Positions 1 through 11,148 of a stretch of DNA of 64,000 nt are shown piece after piece (position 1 is the stretch's first letter; each line of letters starts with the position of its first letter). Under the pieces are notes generated by a model. It was not told where the DNA came from, did no database searches, and saw only the letters and a program-made list of their open reading frames with translations. The stretch is from Listeria ilorinensis (GTDB taxonomy: Bacteria; Bacillota; Bacilli; Lactobacillales; Listeriaceae): assembly GCF_913566895.1 (NCBI RefSeq), contig NZ_CAJYCN010000003.1, positions 186,001-250,000 of the forward strand, in the 5' to 3' direction. Made by a program: the position numbers and the translations under genes.

Positions 1-285
1 GGCTACTTTTTCCCATTGCTGCTTGAGTGTTTTTAAATCGATCGTGGTAGGATTTGTTCCTTTTCGGGTAAACCGGACATCATATGAACCTGGGACAAGA
101 TCATTTGGTCGTAAAAAGCCGTATTTCGGTGAAAGAATGAGGTACCCTCCATTACCAGCAAACTGCTCTGCATAGGCTCTTGCTAGTCGGTGAAAGGTAC
201 CAGTGTACGCTTTTCGTGCTGGAACAGCCCCTTTTTCTGGAGATTTATCCCAAATTTTCGGCTTACCAGAGGGCACAATTATCAT
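1..285 (-). CDS. DUF6884-like protein, partial (C-terminus beyond the window)
   Basis: The reading frame is open through all 95 codons to the window edge, so the C-terminus is missing. It begins MIIVPSGKPKIWD and contains the segments AYTGTFHRLARAYAEQF and LILSPKYGFLRPNDLVPG, which I recognise as the pattern of the DUF6884 family; the molecular function of that family is not established. The ATG at 285 follows a good ribosome site (GAGGTG). The start lies inside the end of the upstream acetyltransferase gene (23-bp overlap), so the two are probably co-transcribed and translationally coupled. Family call is from memory, not a search. Confidence 0.6.
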   Translation of the reverse strand, partial: MIIVPSGKPKIWDKSPEKGAVPARKAYTGTFHRLARAYAEQFAGNGGYLILSPKYGFLRPNDLVPGSYDVRFTRKGTNPTTIDLKTLKQQWEKVA

Positions 286-817
286 GTGTTTTCACCTCTT
301 CGCTCGGGAGTTCCCACATCATGATTGTGCCGCCGATTTCTTTCGTGTCTTCTCCCGTCAAATATAAAAATCCAGTGTGGCGTAAGACTTGGATCGATGC
401 CTGGTTATTATCATAGCAGCGAGCAAAAATCCGTTTGATGACCGGTTCTGTCTTCAGCCAGTGTATCATCTCCGTCAATGCTTCGGTCATATAGCCTCGA
501 TTTTGGTAGGCCGCGACAATGCTGTAGCCAAGCTCAATTTCTCCTGTGGCATCTGGATCGCCTTGTCCGCCAATCTCTCCAATCACTTTGTTTTCCTCTT
601 TCAAAACAACAAGCCGCGTCCATCTGGTCATCGCGGGGTTCTTTTTGACATTTTCTAAAACATATGGCAAGTAAAAGAAAAAATCAATTCCTGGCCAGTC
701 CCGTGATACTTGATAACCTGTTGCCATTTCTAACTCATCCATACCGGAAATCGTAGCTTGAATCATCTCATAGGTATATTCAATTAACCGTAATCTTTCG
801 GTTTCTAAAATTCTCAT
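263..817 (-). CDS. GNAT-family N-acetyltransferase (RimJ/RimL-like)
   Basis: This is a 184-residue protein of the GCN5-related acetyltransferase fold, which transfers acetyl from acetyl-CoA to an amine. The N-terminus ETERLRLIEYT is the usual RimJ/RimL-type opening. The acetyl-CoA binding strand and loop are seen at about residues 92-117 (ELGYSIVAAYQNRGYMTEAL, with the Q/R-x-x-G-x-G/A type loop as QNRGYM). The C-terminal part has the usual N-x-A-S-x-x-V-L-x-x-x-G-F pattern (NNQASIQVLRHTGF). The substrate cannot be told from sequence. It overlaps the DUF6884-like gene downstream by 23 bp. Confidence 0.85.
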   Translation of the reverse strand: MRILETERLRLIEYTYEMIQATISGMDELEMATGYQVSRDWPGIDFFFYLPYVLENVKKNPAMTRWTRLVVLKEENKVIGEIGGQGDPDATGEIELGYSIVAAYQNRGYMTEALTEMIHWLKTEPVIKRIFARCYDNNQASIQVLRHTGFLYLTGEDTKEIGGTIMMWELPSEEVKTHDNCALW

Positions 818-948
818 CTCAAGCCCTGACTTTCCTTCGTTTTAATAAGTTTAATTTAGCAGAAAATACGTCTTTTTGGCAACTAATCAGGCGTTTCTTC
901 ATGATTTTTTCGCAACTCTTTATCAGATAATCAGTTTTTAAAAATAAA

Positions 949-963
949 TTTTTTCAGAAATTA
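949..963. promoter_or_regulatory. possible CodY box upstream of the ilv-leu operon
   Basis: The sequence TTTTTTCAGAAATTA matches the CodY consensus AATTTTCWGAAAATT at 11 of 15 positions, including the central CAGAAA. CodY is the known GTP/branched-chain amino acid sensor of such operons in Firmicutes. The site is about 130 bp upstream of the -35 box and the surrounding DNA is A+T-rich, so a chance match is possible. Confidence 0.35.
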
Positions 964-1093
964 TTTTTTAATTCCTCTTATGAATTCGCTTCCATTAAGA
1001 TTATAAGTGGATTATGTGACCAGGTGCTAAAATTACTTTATTATCAAATTTGGATGAATTGTCCAAAATGACGGAAAACTTTAAAAATAGCGG

Positions 1094-1122
1094 TTGACAG
1101 ATAGCCAAAAGACCGTTATATT
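1094..1122 (+). promoter_or_regulatory. sigma-A promoter of the ilv-leu operon
   Basis: TTGACA (1094-1099, perfect -35), a 17-base spacer and TATATT (1117-1122, one mismatch from TATAAT). Transcription would start near 1129, about 85 nt before the leader peptide ATG. Confidence 0.8.
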
Positions 1123-1212
1123 TAATAATAACATCACACTACTTGAAAGATTTAACGCTTTGGTGTATGAAATTAACCATATAGAATCCAATTTTTAAAG
1201 GAGTTAATGACC

Positions 1213-1260
1213 ATGAAAACCACTTATTTTAATGCTGTCATTACAATTTTATTAAGGTAG
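1213..1260 (+). CDS. ilv-leu operon leader peptide (15 aa)
   Basis: A short reading frame encodes MKTTYFNAVITILLR and a TAG stop. It has a strong ribosome site (AAAGGAG, 9 nt before the ATG at 1213; the in-frame ATG at 1207 is too close to it). The run Val-Ile-Thr-Ile-Leu-Leu gives five codons for the amino acids made by the downstream operon within six positions. The stop is immediately followed by nested hairpins and a terminator. This is the architecture of a ribosome-stalling attenuator peptide; the L. monocytogenes ilv operon is known to carry such a leader RNA (Rli60). Function is inferred from layout. Confidence 0.85.
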   Translation: MKTTYFNAVITILLR

Positions 1261-1369
1261 CAGGACTCGCTTAGCTGTAATTTTTTACAGTGTCTGAGTC
1301 CTGTTTCAAATGGGATTCTTTCACAAGCATCCCATTTTTGTTTATTCAAAAGTGGGGTGCTTTTTCTTT
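1261..1369 (+). promoter_or_regulatory. ilv-leu transcription attenuator (hairpin, antiterminator, terminator)
   Basis: Three structures can be read. (1) CAGGACTC 1261-1268 pairs with GAGTCCTG 1296-1303, with an inner stem CTGTAA/TTACAG; it starts on the base after the leader stop codon. (2) AAATGGGAT 1308-1316 is perfectly complementary to ATCCCATTT 1329-1337. (3) AGCATCCCATTTTTG 1326-1340 pairs with CAAAAGTGGGGTGCT 1347-1361 (two G-U pairs), followed by TTTTTCTTT: an intrinsic terminator. Structures 2 and 3 are mutually exclusive, so 2 is the natural antiterminator. How ribosome position on the leader selects between them is not fully resolved by eye. Confidence 0.8.
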
Positions 1370-1462
1370 ATCCAATTGCAAGCAGACAATTGCCGTTCTA
1401 TTTTAGATTTTCTAAATATTCTGGTTCGGCACACTATTTAAACGAAGGAATGAGGTCATGAT

Positions 1463-3154
1463 ATGAGAAGTGATAAGATCAAAAAAGGTGTGGATCAGGC
1501 ACCAGCCAGGAGTCTACTGCACGCAACCGGACAATTAAAAAGTCCCGGCGATATGAATAAACCGTTTATCGCCATCTGTAATTCTTATATCGACATCGTT
1601 CCAGGGCATGTTCATTTACGCGAACTAGCAGATGTGGCAAAAGAAGCCATTCGCGAGGCTGGGGGGATTCCTTTCGAATTTAACACGATTGGTGTGGACG
1701 ACGGGATTGCGATGGGTCATATCGGGATGCGTTATTCCCTACCGAGTCGGGAAATCATTGCAGATGCTGCAGAAACAGTCATCAATGCGCACTGGTTCGA
1801 CGGTGTGTTTTATATTCCGAATTGTGACAAAATCACACCTGGGATGCTGCTTGCCTCCGTTCGGACAAATGTACCAGCGATCTTTTGTTCCGGCGGACCG
1901 ATGAAGGCGGGACTTTCTGCTACAGGAAAAGCCTTAACGCTCTCTTCAATGTTTGAAGCGGTCGGAGCCTTTAAAGAAGGATCGATCAGCCAATCGGAAT
2001 TTCTAGACCTTGAGGCAAATGCCTGCCCTACTTGTGGTTCCTGCGCCGGTATGTTTACAGCCAATTCGATGAACTGTTTGATGGAGATTCTTGGTGTCGC
2101 ACTCCCGGGAAATGGGACGACACTTGCCGTTTCGGATGATCGGCGCGAACTGATTCGAAAATCGGCTTTCCATTTGATGGATCTAGTCAAAAAGGATATC
2201 CGACCGCGTGATATTATTACAAAAGATGCCATTGATGATGCATTTGCACTAGATATGGCAATGGGCGGCTCGACAAATACGGTCCTCCATACGCTCGCCC
2301 TGGCAAACGAAGCAGGGATCGATTATGAATTGGAACGTATCAATGAGATTGCAGCTCGCGTGCCCTATCTATCTAAAATCGCGCCTTCTTCTGCCTACTC
2401 GATGCATGACGTCCATGAAGCTGGCGGTGTCTCGGCGATCGTCAAAGAACTGGTTGATCTTGGGGATGCGATTCATCCCGATCGGATCACAGTTACCGGG
2501 AAAACCATTCGTGAAAATGTAGCGGAAGCAGCGATCAAAAATGAACAAGTGATTCATCCGAAAGAAGCTCCTTACAGCCCAGTTGGCGGCTTGTCAATCC
2601 TTTTTGGCAATATCGCCCCTAAAGGCGCAGCAATCAAAGTTGGCGGCGTTGATCCTTCCATACAAGTCTTCAAAGGCAAAGCGATTTGTTTTAGCTCCCA
2701 TGATGAAGCCGTGGAAGCCATTGATAATCATACTGTTCGTGAGGGACATGTCGTCGTGATCCGTTACGAGGGACCAAAAGGTGGACCAGGTATGCCGGAA
2801 ATGCTGGCCCCCACTTCCAGCATTGTTGGTCGAGGTCTTGGAAAAGATGTAGCATTGATCACAGATGGACGCTTTTCCGGTGCGACTCGCGGGATCGCGG
2901 TTGGTCATGTTTCACCAGAGGCAGCTGCTGGTGGGCCTATTGGCTTGATTGAAGATGGAGATGTGATCACGATCGACCTGCCGAACCGAACACTTAATGT
3001 TGATGTTTCGGATGAAGTACTAGCCGAACGCAAACTGAGACTCCCTAAATTCAAAGCAAAAGTCAAGACAGGTTATCTGGCCAGATATACAGCACTTGTA
3101 ACAAGCGCCCATACTGGCGGTGTCATGCAAATTCCAGAAGATTTGATCGACTAA
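1463..3154 (+). CDS. ilvD: dihydroxy-acid dehydratase IlvD
   Basis: This 563-residue enzyme, normal length for the family, dehydrates 2,3-dihydroxy acids to the 2-keto acid precursors of valine and isoleucine in the cytoplasm. It needs an Fe-S cluster; the conserved cysteines are visible at residue 121 ([10 protein letters not shown]) and in the [16 protein letters not shown] segment (188, 191, 194). Family motifs GGPMKAG and [10 protein letters not shown] are also present. The ATG at 1463 has GAGGT upstream. It is the first structural gene after the attenuator, and ilvB follows 16 bp downstream. Confidence 0.97.
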   Translation: MRSDKIKKGVDQAPARSLLHATGQLKSPGDMNKPFIAICNSYIDIVPGHVHLRELADVAKEAIREAGGIPFEFNTIGVDDGIAMGHIGMRYSLPSREIIADAAETVINAHWFDGVFYIPNCDKITPGMLLASVRTNVPAIFCSGGPMKAGLSATGKALTLSSMFEAVGAFKEGSISQSEFLDLEANACPTCGSCAGMFTANSMNCLMEILGVALPGNGTTLAVSDDRRELIRKSAFHLMDLVKKDIRPRDIITKDAIDDAFALDMAMGGSTNTVLHTLALANEAGIDYELERINEIAARVPYLSKIAPSSAYSMHDVHEAGGVSAIVKELVDLGDAIHPDRITVTGKTIRENVAEAAIKNEQVIHPKEAPYSPVGGLSILFGNIAPKGAAIKVGGVDPSIQVFKGKAICFSSHDEAVEAIDNHTVREGHVVVIRYEGPKGGPGMPEMLAPTSSIVGRGLGKDVALITDGRFSGATRGIAVGHVSPEAAAGGPIGLIEDGDVITIDLPNRTLNVDVSDEVLAERKLRLPKFKAKVKTGYLARYTALVTSAHTGGVMQIPEDLID

Positions 3155-3170
3155 AGACGAGGTGATGAAA

Positions 3171-4877
3171 ATGGTGACGAAAACAAGTAAGGAAAATGAA
3201 GCAAAAAGCGGCGCTGAACTTTTGATCGACTCGCTTAAAAAACAGCAGGTCGAGATGATTTTTGGTTATCCGGGCGGTGCAGTTCTACCGCTTTACGATG
3301 CTTTCTATGACTGCGACATCCCCCATATTTTGACTAGACACGAGCAAGGTGCTATCCATGCAGCAGAAGGCTATGCGCGCGTCACAGGAAAGCCTGGTGT
3401 TGTCGTTGTAACAAGTGGGCCAGGTGCAACTAATGTGCTGACCGGAATTGCTGATGCGATGAGCGATTCCATTCCCCTCGTTGTTTTTACTGGTCAAGTC
3501 CATACACCCGGCATCGGCAAAGATGCTTTTCAGGAAGCAGATATGATCGGACTGACAATCCCGATCACAAAATACAATTATCAAGTACGTGATGTGCGGG
3601 ATCTTCCTCGCATCATCAATGAAGCTTTTCATATCGCTAGTACTGGTCGAAAAGGTCCCGTTGTGATCGATCTTCCAAAAGATATGGGTATTGCGGAAAC
3701 CGATCAGGTCAAAGCAGATACGATTGATCTGCCAGGCTACCAGCCAACCTATTCACCAAATCCGCTGCAGATCGAAAAATTGATGACGGCACTTTCAAGA
3801 GCGAGTAAACCACTGATCCTAGCTGGTGCAGGTGTCAATCATTCCCGTTCGACCAGTGAATTGTTGGAATTTGCTGAACGTTATCAGTTGCCTGTTGTGA
3901 ATACGTTACTTGGACTAGGTAGCTTTCCAAATGACCATGAACTGTTTCTCGGCATGGGGGGGATGCATGGTTCCTACGCTGCTAATATGGCACTCACCGA
4001 CTGCGATCTATTGATCAATTTTGGTTCTCGTTTCGATGACCGCCTTGCCAGTGCCCCAAAAGAATTTGCAACCAAAGCGACAATTGCCCATATTGATATT
4101 GATCCGGCAGAAATCGGCAAAGTGATCCCAACCGATATCCCAATTGTAGCCGACATCGGGGAGACGCTCCGTGCAATGCTTATGATTCAGCTTGAGGAAA
4201 AGCCTGATACTTCTCATTGGTACAAGTTGAATTTGACACGAAAAAACCGGCATCCCTTTTCCTATGACCGTTCTTCCAAACTTTCAATCAAACCACAGAA
4301 AGTGATTGAGATCGTTGGTGACATAACGGGAGGTGAAGCTTTAGTAGCAACAGATGTCGGTCAGCATCAGATGTGGACCGCACAATTCTATCCTTTCCAG
4401 TATGATCATCAGATTATTACGAGTGGTGGCCTAGGTACGATGGGCTTTGGCTTTCCGGCAGCAATCGGCGCCTCGCTCGCCTTTCCTAGCAAAACAGTTG
4501 TCTGTTTCGTCGGTGATGGCGGGTTCCAGATGACCAATCAGGAGCTGGCGATCTTAAATGAATATAGCATCAATGTGAAAGTGATCATTTTGAATAACGC
4601 CTCACTCGGTATGGTGCGACAGTGGCAGGAAAAATTCCATAATGAGCGCTACTCTCACTCTCTTTTCCAAACACAGCCTGATTTTGTGAAATTGGCGGAA
4701 GCTTACGGCGTCAAAGGGTTTTGTCTGACAAATCCAGAAACGCTTGAAAAGGATCTAAGGAAAATTTTTATGGAGCCGGGTTCAGCCGTTATTGATGTCC
4801 ATATCGCAAAAAATGAACTCGTCCTGCCGATAATTCCAAGCGGCAAGCCGAATCACCAAATGGAAGGAGTCGAATGA
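3171..4877 (+). CDS. ilvB: acetolactate synthase large subunit IlvB (anabolic)
   Basis: The catalytic subunit condenses two pyruvates, or pyruvate plus 2-ketobutyrate, into acetohydroxy acids using thiamine diphosphate, FAD and Mg. Visible are the N-terminal ThDP-activating glutamate segment ([16 protein letters not shown]), the SGPGATN loop and the ThDP-binding segment beginning [12 protein letters not shown] and ending NN. I place the start at ATG 3171 because GAGG at 3159-3162 lies 8 nt before it, whereas the GTG 3162 and ATG 3165 starts overlap the ribosome site; this gives 568 residues. The coupled ilvN regulatory subunit follows one base after the stop, which separates it from the catabolic AlsS farther along. 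Confidence 0.96.
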   Translation: MVTKTSKENEAKSGAELLIDSLKKQQVEMIFGYPGGAVLPLYDAFYDCDIPHILTRHEQGAIHAAEGYARVTGKPGVVVVTSGPGATNVLTGIADAMSDSIPLVVFTGQVHTPGIGKDAFQEADMIGLTIPITKYNYQVRDVRDLPRIINEAFHIASTGRKGPVVIDLPKDMGIAETDQVKADTIDLPGYQPTYSPNPLQIEKLMTALSRASKPLILAGAGVNHSRSTSELLEFAERYQLPVVNTLLGLGSFPNDHELFLGMGGMHGSYAANMALTDCDLLINFGSRFDDRLASAPKEFATKATIAHIDIDPAEIGKVIPTDIPIVADIGETLRAMLMIQLEEKPDTSHWYKLNLTRKNRHPFSYDRSSKLSIKPQKVIEIVGDITGGEALVATDVGQHQMWTAQFYPFQYDHQIITSGGLGTMGFGFPAAIGASLAFPSKTVVCFVGDGGFQMTNQELAILNEYSINVKVIILNNASLGMVRQWQEKFHNERYSHSLFQTQPDFVKLAEAYGVKGFCLTNPETLEKDLRKIFMEPGSAVIDVHIAKNELVLPIIPSGKPNHQMEGVE

Positions 4878-4878
4878 T

Positions 4879-5367
4879 ATGCGCCGAATCATTACCGCAA
4901 CTGTGAATAACTCGTCCGGCGTGTTGAACCGGATCACGGGTGTCATTTCAAGGCGACAATATAATATCGACAGCATCTCAGTCGGCTGGACAGAAATACC
5001 GAATGTTTCCCGCATCACGATTGTTGTCCATGTCGATTCGCTTTATGAAATCGAACAAGTCACAAAGCAGCTCAATAAACAGATTGATGTCCTGAAAGTC
5101 AGTGATATCACGGATGATCCTCATATCGAACGGGAGTTGGCACTAGTCAAAGTCAGCGCCCCTGCTGCTGCCCGTTCCGAACTGAATGCCGTTATTGAGC
5201 CGTTTCGAGCAACAGTGATAGACGTCGGCACCAAAAATGTCGTCATCCAAGTCACCGGTACAAGTGAAAAGATTGATGCCTTCGTTGACATCATCCGCCC
5301 CTACGGAATCAAACAGATGGCGCGAACAGGTGTGACTGGCTTTACTAGAAGTCCCAAGAAACTTTAA
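4879..5367 (+). CDS. ilvN: acetolactate synthase small (regulatory) subunit IlvN/IlvH
   Basis: This 162-residue protein binds valine and confers feedback control on IlvB. The N-terminal ACT domain is clear (NNSSGVLNRITGVISRRQYN at about residues 10-29), followed by the C-terminal half with RTGVTGFTR near the end. Length is normal. Its ATG lies one base past the ilvB stop, implying translational coupling and stoichiometric synthesis with the large subunit. Confidence 0.95.
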   Translation: MRRIITATVNNSSGVLNRITGVISRRQYNIDSISVGWTEIPNVSRITIVVHVDSLYEIEQVTKQLNKQIDVLKVSDITDDPHIERELALVKVSAPAAARSELNAVIEPFRATVIDVGTKNVVIQVTGTSEKIDAFVDIIRPYGIKQMARTGVTGFTRSPKKL

Positions 5368-5403
5368 CTACTCCCCCCCGCAATACGTAAGTTGCTGAAG
5401 AAG

Positions 5404-5420
5404 CGTAGCATATGTCTACG
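5404..5420 (+). repeat. small hairpin between ilvN and ilvC
   Basis: CGTAG (5404-5408) and CTACG (5416-5420) flank a 7-nt loop in the 82-bp gap before ilvC. There is no T-run, so it is not a terminator. In B. subtilis the ilv-leu mRNA is processed near ilvC; whether this hairpin has such a role is only a guess. Confidence 0.35.
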
Positions 5421-5446
5421 TTATAAATAGAAAAATGGAGGTTTGA

Positions 5447-6445
<999 letters not shown>

Positions 6446-6463
6446 GAAAATCCGAGTTTGCTT

Positions 6464-6502
6464 GTGAAAATTATCCTCACAATTGGAGAGGATAATTTTC
6501 AC
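6464..6502 (+). repeat. perfect 15-bp inverted repeat between ilvC and leuA
   Basis: GTGAAAATTATCCTC (6464-6478) is the exact reverse complement of GAGGATAATTTTCAC (6488-6502), with a 9-nt loop. No T-run follows, so it is not an intrinsic terminator. The position inside an operon suggests an mRNA-stability or processing element that would protect the upstream ilv segment, but that is inference. Confidence 0.75.
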
Positions 6503-6521
6503 GCTAGCAGGCAATGGTTTG

Positions 6522-6549
6522 ATGAAAGGACAATTTTTTGCCCTTTCAT
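6522..6549 (+). repeat. second hairpin in the ilvC-leuA gap
   Basis: ATGAAAGG (6522-6529) pairs with CCTTTCAT (6542-6549) around a 12-nt loop holding TTTTTT. It lies 20 nt after the 15-bp inverted repeat and 42 nt before leuA. No function is evident from sequence. Confidence 0.5.
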
Positions 6550-6590
6550 GAGGCCTAAAGCCGCAAATAAAAAGAATGAGGTGAAATCGA

Positions 6591-8117
6591 ATGAAAAGAA
6601 TCCAGTTTTTTGACACAACGCTCCGAGACGGCGAACAGACGCCTGGTGTAAATTTTGATGTAAGAGAGAAGGTTCAGATCGCCTTACAACTGGAAAAGCT
6701 CGGCGTTGATGTGATTGAAGCCGGTTTTCCGATTTCTTCTCCTGGTGATTTTGAATGTGTGAAAGCCATTAGTGAAGCCGTTAAACATTCATCTGTGACA
6801 GGACTAGCAAGATGTGTAGAAAAAGATATTGACAGCGCAAAAGAGGCACTAAAAAACGCCGCTAAACCACAACTTCATATTTTTCTGGCAACCAGTGATG
6901 TACACATGAAGTACAAACTCAAAATGTCACGCGCGGAGGTACTTGCTTCCATCAAACATCATGTGGCCTACGCCAGACAGTACTTCGACATCGTTCAGTT
7001 CTCGCCAGAAGACGCTACCCGGACAGAACGAAGCTTTCTAATCGAAGCAGTCCGAACAGCAATCGATGCAGGAGCCAAAGTGATTAATATTCCAGATACA
7101 GTCGGCTATACGAATCCCAGCGAATTCGGACAGCTGTTCCGTGATTTGAAAGAAAATATTCCGACTTTCGATGAGGTGACATTCTCCTCCCACTGCCATG
7201 ATGATCTTGGCATGGCAGTAGCAAATTCTCTTGCTGCAATCGAAAACGGGGCTACACGTGTAGAAGGTGCAATCAACGGGATTGGTGAGCGGGCTGGTAA
7301 CACAGCGCTTGAAGAAGTAGCAGTGGCGCTTCATATCCGGAAAGATTTTTACCAAGCGGAAACGAATATCACGCTAAATCAAATCAAAGCAACGAGTGAT
7401 CTTGTCAGTCGTCTTTCTGGGATGCCGGTACCGCGGAATAAGGCGGTTATTGGCGGCAATGCCTATGCACACGAATCCGGTATTCATCAGGATGGCGTCC
7501 TGAAAAACCCGGATACGTACGAAATTATTACACCGGCACTGGTAGGTGTCGAAAAAAATTCCCTCCCTCTTGGCAAATTGTCCGGCAGACACGCCTTTAT
7601 CACGCGCATGGCCGAGCTTGGCTACACACTTTCTGAAGAGGAACAAAACGAATCTTTCCGCCGTTTCAAACAACTGGCAGATGTCAAAAAGGAAGTCACA
7701 GAAGATGACCTCCACGCCCTGATCCTTGGACAAACACAAGCGGCTAATGAAGAAGTAGAGCTACGGCATTTGCAAGTGCAATACGTGACTGGCGGTGTCC
7801 AAGGTGCAATCGTCCGTATTGAGACAGAAAATGGTGAAACGCAAGAAGATGCTGCCACAGGCGCCGGTAGTATCGAGGCGATTTATAATACGATCAACCG
7901 GTTGTTCGGGCAAAATGTGACATTGACAGATTACCGTATCCAAGCCATTACGGCTGGTCAAGATGCTCAAGCAGAAGTGCATACGATCATTCAAGATGAA
8001 ACTGGAACAGATTTCCATGGCATCGGGATTGATCACGATGTACTGACTGCCAGTGCCAAGGCTTATGTTTCGGCCAGCACGAAATGTCAAAAAGCCCAGC
8101 TGAAAGGAGTCCGCTGA
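6591..8117 (+). CDS. leuA: 2-isopropylmalate synthase LeuA
   Basis: This enzyme catalyses the first committed step of leucine synthesis, joining acetyl-CoA to 2-ketoisovalerate. The 508-residue protein has the HMGL-like TIM barrel starting [14 protein letters not shown] (about 6-19), the metal-binding HxH in [11 protein letters not shown] (near 204), [12 protein letters not shown] and the HESGIHQDG motif. The C-terminal third is the regulatory LeuA dimer domain, where leucine feedback acts in the family. leuB starts one base after its stop. Confidence 0.97.
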   Translation: MKRIQFFDTTLRDGEQTPGVNFDVREKVQIALQLEKLGVDVIEAGFPISSPGDFECVKAISEAVKHSSVTGLARCVEKDIDSAKEALKNAAKPQLHIFLATSDVHMKYKLKMSRAEVLASIKHHVAYARQYFDIVQFSPEDATRTERSFLIEAVRTAIDAGAKVINIPDTVGYTNPSEFGQLFRDLKENIPTFDEVTFSSHCHDDLGMAVANSLAAIENGATRVEGAINGIGERAGNTALEEVAVALHIRKDFYQAETNITLNQIKATSDLVSRLSGMPVPRNKAVIGGNAYAHESGIHQDGVLKNPDTYEIITPALVGVEKNSLPLGKLSGRHAFITRMAELGYTLSEEEQNESFRRFKQLADVKKEVTEDDLHALILGQTQAANEEVELRHLQVQYVTGGVQGAIVRIETENGETQEDAATGAGSIEAIYNTINRLFGQNVTLTDYRIQAITAGQDAQAEVHTIIQDETGTDFHGIGIDHDVLTASAKAYVSASTKCQKAQLKGVR

Positions 8118-8118
8118 T

Positions 8119-9198
8119 ATGAAGAGTTATAAGATCGTCGCCCTCCCAGGTGACGGGATCGGTCCAGAAATCATGAAATGCGGGCTGGATGTACTTGAAG
8201 CAATCTCAGAAGGTACCGACTACCGTTTTCAAATTAGCAAAAAAGCTTTTGGAGGAGCAGCGATTGACCAATTTGGCGAACCGCTCCCAAAAGAAACGCT
8301 TGACGCCGCTAAAGAAGCAGATGCTATCCTACTAGCTGCAATCGGCGGACCTAAGTGGGATGAGGAGACAGAGCGGCCGGAAGCAGGCCTCTTGGCACTG
8401 CGGAAAGCACTGGCACTTTTTGCCAACATTCGCCCCATCCAAGTACCGGCAGCTATTTCACATCTTTCCCCACTGAAAGAAGACCGGGTCGCCGGATGTG
8501 ATTTTATTGTTGTTCGTGAGCTGACTGGCGGTCTTTATTTTGGCGAGCCAAAGCAGTGGAACGAGCATGAAGCGACTGATACGCTCTACTATCAAGCTTA
8601 CGAGATTGAACGGATCATTGAAAAAGCTTTTCTCATCGCCCGTTCACGTGATAAAAAAGTAACTTCAGTGGATAAAGCCAACGTTCTTGCTTCAAGTAAG
8701 TTGTGGCGAAAAATTGCGGAACAGGTGGCAGCTCGCTATCCCGAAATCACACTTGAGCACCTATATGTGGATGCTGCCAGTATGCTGCTCATCCAAAATC
8801 CCAAAAAGTTTGATGTCATCGTAACAGAAAATATGTTTGGCGATATTATCAGTGACGAGGCTTCTGTAATTCCCGGCTCTCTGGGATTGCTCCCTTCTGC
8901 CAGTCATGCAGAAAATGGACCTTCGCTCTATGAACCTATCCACGGCTCTGCACCCGATATCGCGGGTCAAAATATTGCCAATCCAATCTCAATGATTCTC
9001 TCTGTTGCCATGATGCTACGTCAATCTTTCCAACTTCATGAAGCAGCAAAAAAAATCGAACAAGCAACCAATCGAACCATGGAGAGCGGCTGTTTGACAA
9101 AAGATCTTGGCGGAAACGCGACGACGACAGCTTTTACGGAGGCAGTCATAAAAGAAATCCAGAAAGGAGCGGTACAAAATGGGACAAACACTTTTTGA
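8119..9198 (+). CDS. leuB: 3-isopropylmalate dehydrogenase LeuB
   Basis: This enzyme oxidatively decarboxylates 3-isopropylmalate using NAD. The 359-residue protein opens with [12 protein letters not shown] (8-19), has the substrate segment [11 protein letters not shown], the DKANVL segment, and the NAD-binding region [18 protein letters not shown]. The last 20 bp overlap the start of leuC, showing tight coupling. Confidence 0.97.
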   Translation: MKSYKIVALPGDGIGPEIMKCGLDVLEAISEGTDYRFQISKKAFGGAAIDQFGEPLPKETLDAAKEADAILLAAIGGPKWDEETERPEAGLLALRKALALFANIRPIQVPAAISHLSPLKEDRVAGCDFIVVRELTGGLYFGEPKQWNEHEATDTLYYQAYEIERIIEKAFLIARSRDKKVTSVDKANVLASSKLWRKIAEQVAARYPEITLEHLYVDAASMLLIQNPKKFDVIVTENMFGDIISDEASVIPGSLGLLPSASHAENGPSLYEPIHGSAPDIAGQNIANPISMILSVAMMLRQSFQLHEAAKKIEQATNRTMESGCLTKDLGGNATTTAFTEAVIKEIQKGAVQNGTNTF

Positions 9199-10567
9199 TA
9201 AATTGTGGAACAGACATGTCATTTTCGGAAAAGAAGGTGAACCGCAATTACTCTATGTGGACCTCCATCTGATCCATGAAGTGACTTCTCCTCAGGCCTT
9301 TGAAGGTTTGCGCATGGAAGGCAGAAAAGTGCGGCGTCCGGACAAAACGTTTGCCACAATGGACCATAATGTACCGACTGAAGATATTTTTAACATTCAA
9401 GATCTGGTTGCGAAAAAGCAAATCGAGGCGCTTCAAAAAAACTGTCAGGAATTCGGCATCAGACTGGCGGATATGGGAAGCGATCTGCAGGGAATCGTTC
9501 ATATGGTCGGACCTGAAACAGGCCTTACCCAGCCAGGTAAGATAATCGTTTGCGGCGACTCGCATACAGCCACACATGGCGCTTTTGGTGCGATCGGTTT
9601 TGGAATTGGTTCAAGTGAAGTGGAACATGTTTTTGCGACACAAACGATTTGGCAACAGAAACCCAAATCAATGGGCATCGAGATCGTGGGCCAACTGCCA
9701 AAAGGTGTCTATGCTAAGGATATTATTCTTCATTTGATTGCCACATATGGTGTAGCTTTCGGAACAGGCTATGCGATCGAATATTACGGCGAAACCATTG
9801 AAAATCTTTCCATGGAGGAACGAATGACGATCTGCAACATGGCGATCGAAGGCGGTGCTAAAATGGGCATGATGGCGCCAGACCAAACAACGTATGACTA
9901 TCTGGCTGGACGCGCTTATGCACCGGCAGACATGGAGAAGGCCATACGGGATTGGGAAACGCTGAAGACAGACTCTGATGCCGTGTTTGACCATTCGATC
10001 AAGGTAGACGTCTCACATCTTGCCCCTTATGTGACCTGGGGAACCAATCCTGAAATGGGCGTCCCCTTCGATCAGCAGTTCCCAGAGATTCAAGATGTCA
10101 ATACAGAACGCGCCTATCATTATATGGGGCTTGAACCTGGTCAAAAAGCAGCGGATATCGAGCTTGGCTATGTTTTTATCGGCTCTTGTACGAACGCTCG
10201 CCTATCAGATCTTGAGGAAGCAGCTCGCATCGTTGAAGGAAAAAAAGTAAAAGAAGGAATTCGAGCACTTGTTGTGCCAGGCTCCAGACAGGTTCGTAAA
10301 GCAGCGGAACAGAAAGGACTTGATGAGGTTTTCAAAGCAGCAGGTTTTGAATGGCGTGAACCAGGCTGTTCGATGTGTCTCGGTATGAATCCCGATCAGG
10401 TACCAGAAGGCGTTCATTGTGCCTCGACCAGCAATCGGAACTTTGAAGGCCGGCAAGGAAAAGGGGCCCGAACGCATCTCGTCTCCCCTGCTATGGCCGC
10501 TGCTGCTGCGATCCATGGACACTTTATTGATATTCGTAAGGAGGTAGTTTCAAGTGGAGGCTATTAA
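9179..10567 (+). CDS. leuC: 3-isopropylmalate dehydratase large subunit LeuC
   Basis: This is the catalytic subunit of isopropylmalate isomerase, an aconitase-like [4Fe-4S] enzyme working with LeuD. The three cluster cysteines are visible: one in [13 protein letters not shown] (near residue 337) and two in [12 protein letters not shown] (near 398 and 401). [19 protein letters not shown] is the usual substrate-binding stretch. Its 462 residues are typical. The start lies within leuB and the end overlaps leuD by 14 bp. Confidence 0.97.
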   Translation: MGQTLFDKLWNRHVIFGKEGEPQLLYVDLHLIHEVTSPQAFEGLRMEGRKVRRPDKTFATMDHNVPTEDIFNIQDLVAKKQIEALQKNCQEFGIRLADMGSDLQGIVHMVGPETGLTQPGKIIVCGDSHTATHGAFGAIGFGIGSSEVEHVFATQTIWQQKPKSMGIEIVGQLPKGVYAKDIILHLIATYGVAFGTGYAIEYYGETIENLSMEERMTICNMAIEGGAKMGMMAPDQTTYDYLAGRAYAPADMEKAIRDWETLKTDSDAVFDHSIKVDVSHLAPYVTWGTNPEMGVPFDQQFPEIQDVNTERAYHYMGLEPGQKAADIELGYVFIGSCTNARLSDLEEAARIVEGKKVKEGIRALVVPGSRQVRKAAEQKGLDEVFKAAGFEWREPGCSMCLGMNPDQVPEGVHCASTSNRNFEGRQGKGARTHLVSPAMAAAAAIHGHFIDIRKEVVSSGGY

Positions 10568-11135
10568 TATCCATGTTGGCAAAACGGTAGCACTGATGAA
10601 TGACAATATTGACACAGATCAGATCATTCCCAAGACTTTTTTGAAACGTATTGAAAAAACCGGATTTGGCGAATTTCTGTTCGACGAGTGGCGCTATTTG
10701 CCAAATCGCAAACCCAATCCTGATTTTCCACTTAATGCACCGGATCGCGAGGAGGCTACCATTTTAATCACGGGTGATAATTTTGGCTGTGGTTCCTCGC
10801 GGGAACATGCGGCATGGGCCTTGCTTGATTATCGGTTTCGAGTGATCATTGCTGGCGGTTACAGTGATATTTTCTACATGAACTGTACGAAAAATGGTAT
10901 TCTCCCGATCGTTCTGCCGAAAGAAGCGCGTGACAAGTTGGCTTCTCTGGCAGCGGATGAATCCATCACGATTGACTTGCCGAAACAAAAAATCACCAGC
11001 TCGGTAGGCGACTACTCCTTTTCTATCGATCCGACTTGGAAAAATAAATTCATTCATGGGCTTGACGATATCGCGATCACGTTCCAGCATCTGGAGGAAA
11101 TCAAAGCATATGAAGCAAAAGTAGACGCGAAATAA
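10554..11135 (+). CDS. leuD: 3-isopropylmalate dehydratase small subunit LeuD
   Basis: This 193-residue swivelling subunit completes the LeuCD isomerase. [13 protein letters not shown] and the [17 protein letters not shown] segment are diagnostic of the small subunit. The start overlaps leuC by 14 bp; its ribosome site (AAGGAGG) lies within leuC. ilvA follows 13 bp downstream. Confidence 0.97.
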   Translation: MEAINIHVGKTVALMNDNIDTDQIIPKTFLKRIEKTGFGEFLFDEWRYLPNRKPNPDFPLNAPDREEATILITGDNFGCGSSREHAAWALLDYRFRVIIAGGYSDIFYMNCTKNGILPIVLPKEARDKLASLAADESITIDLPKQKITSSVGDYSFSIDPTWKNKFIHGLDDIAITFQHLEEIKAYEAKVDAK

Positions 11136-11148
11136 AACAAAGGTAGTG

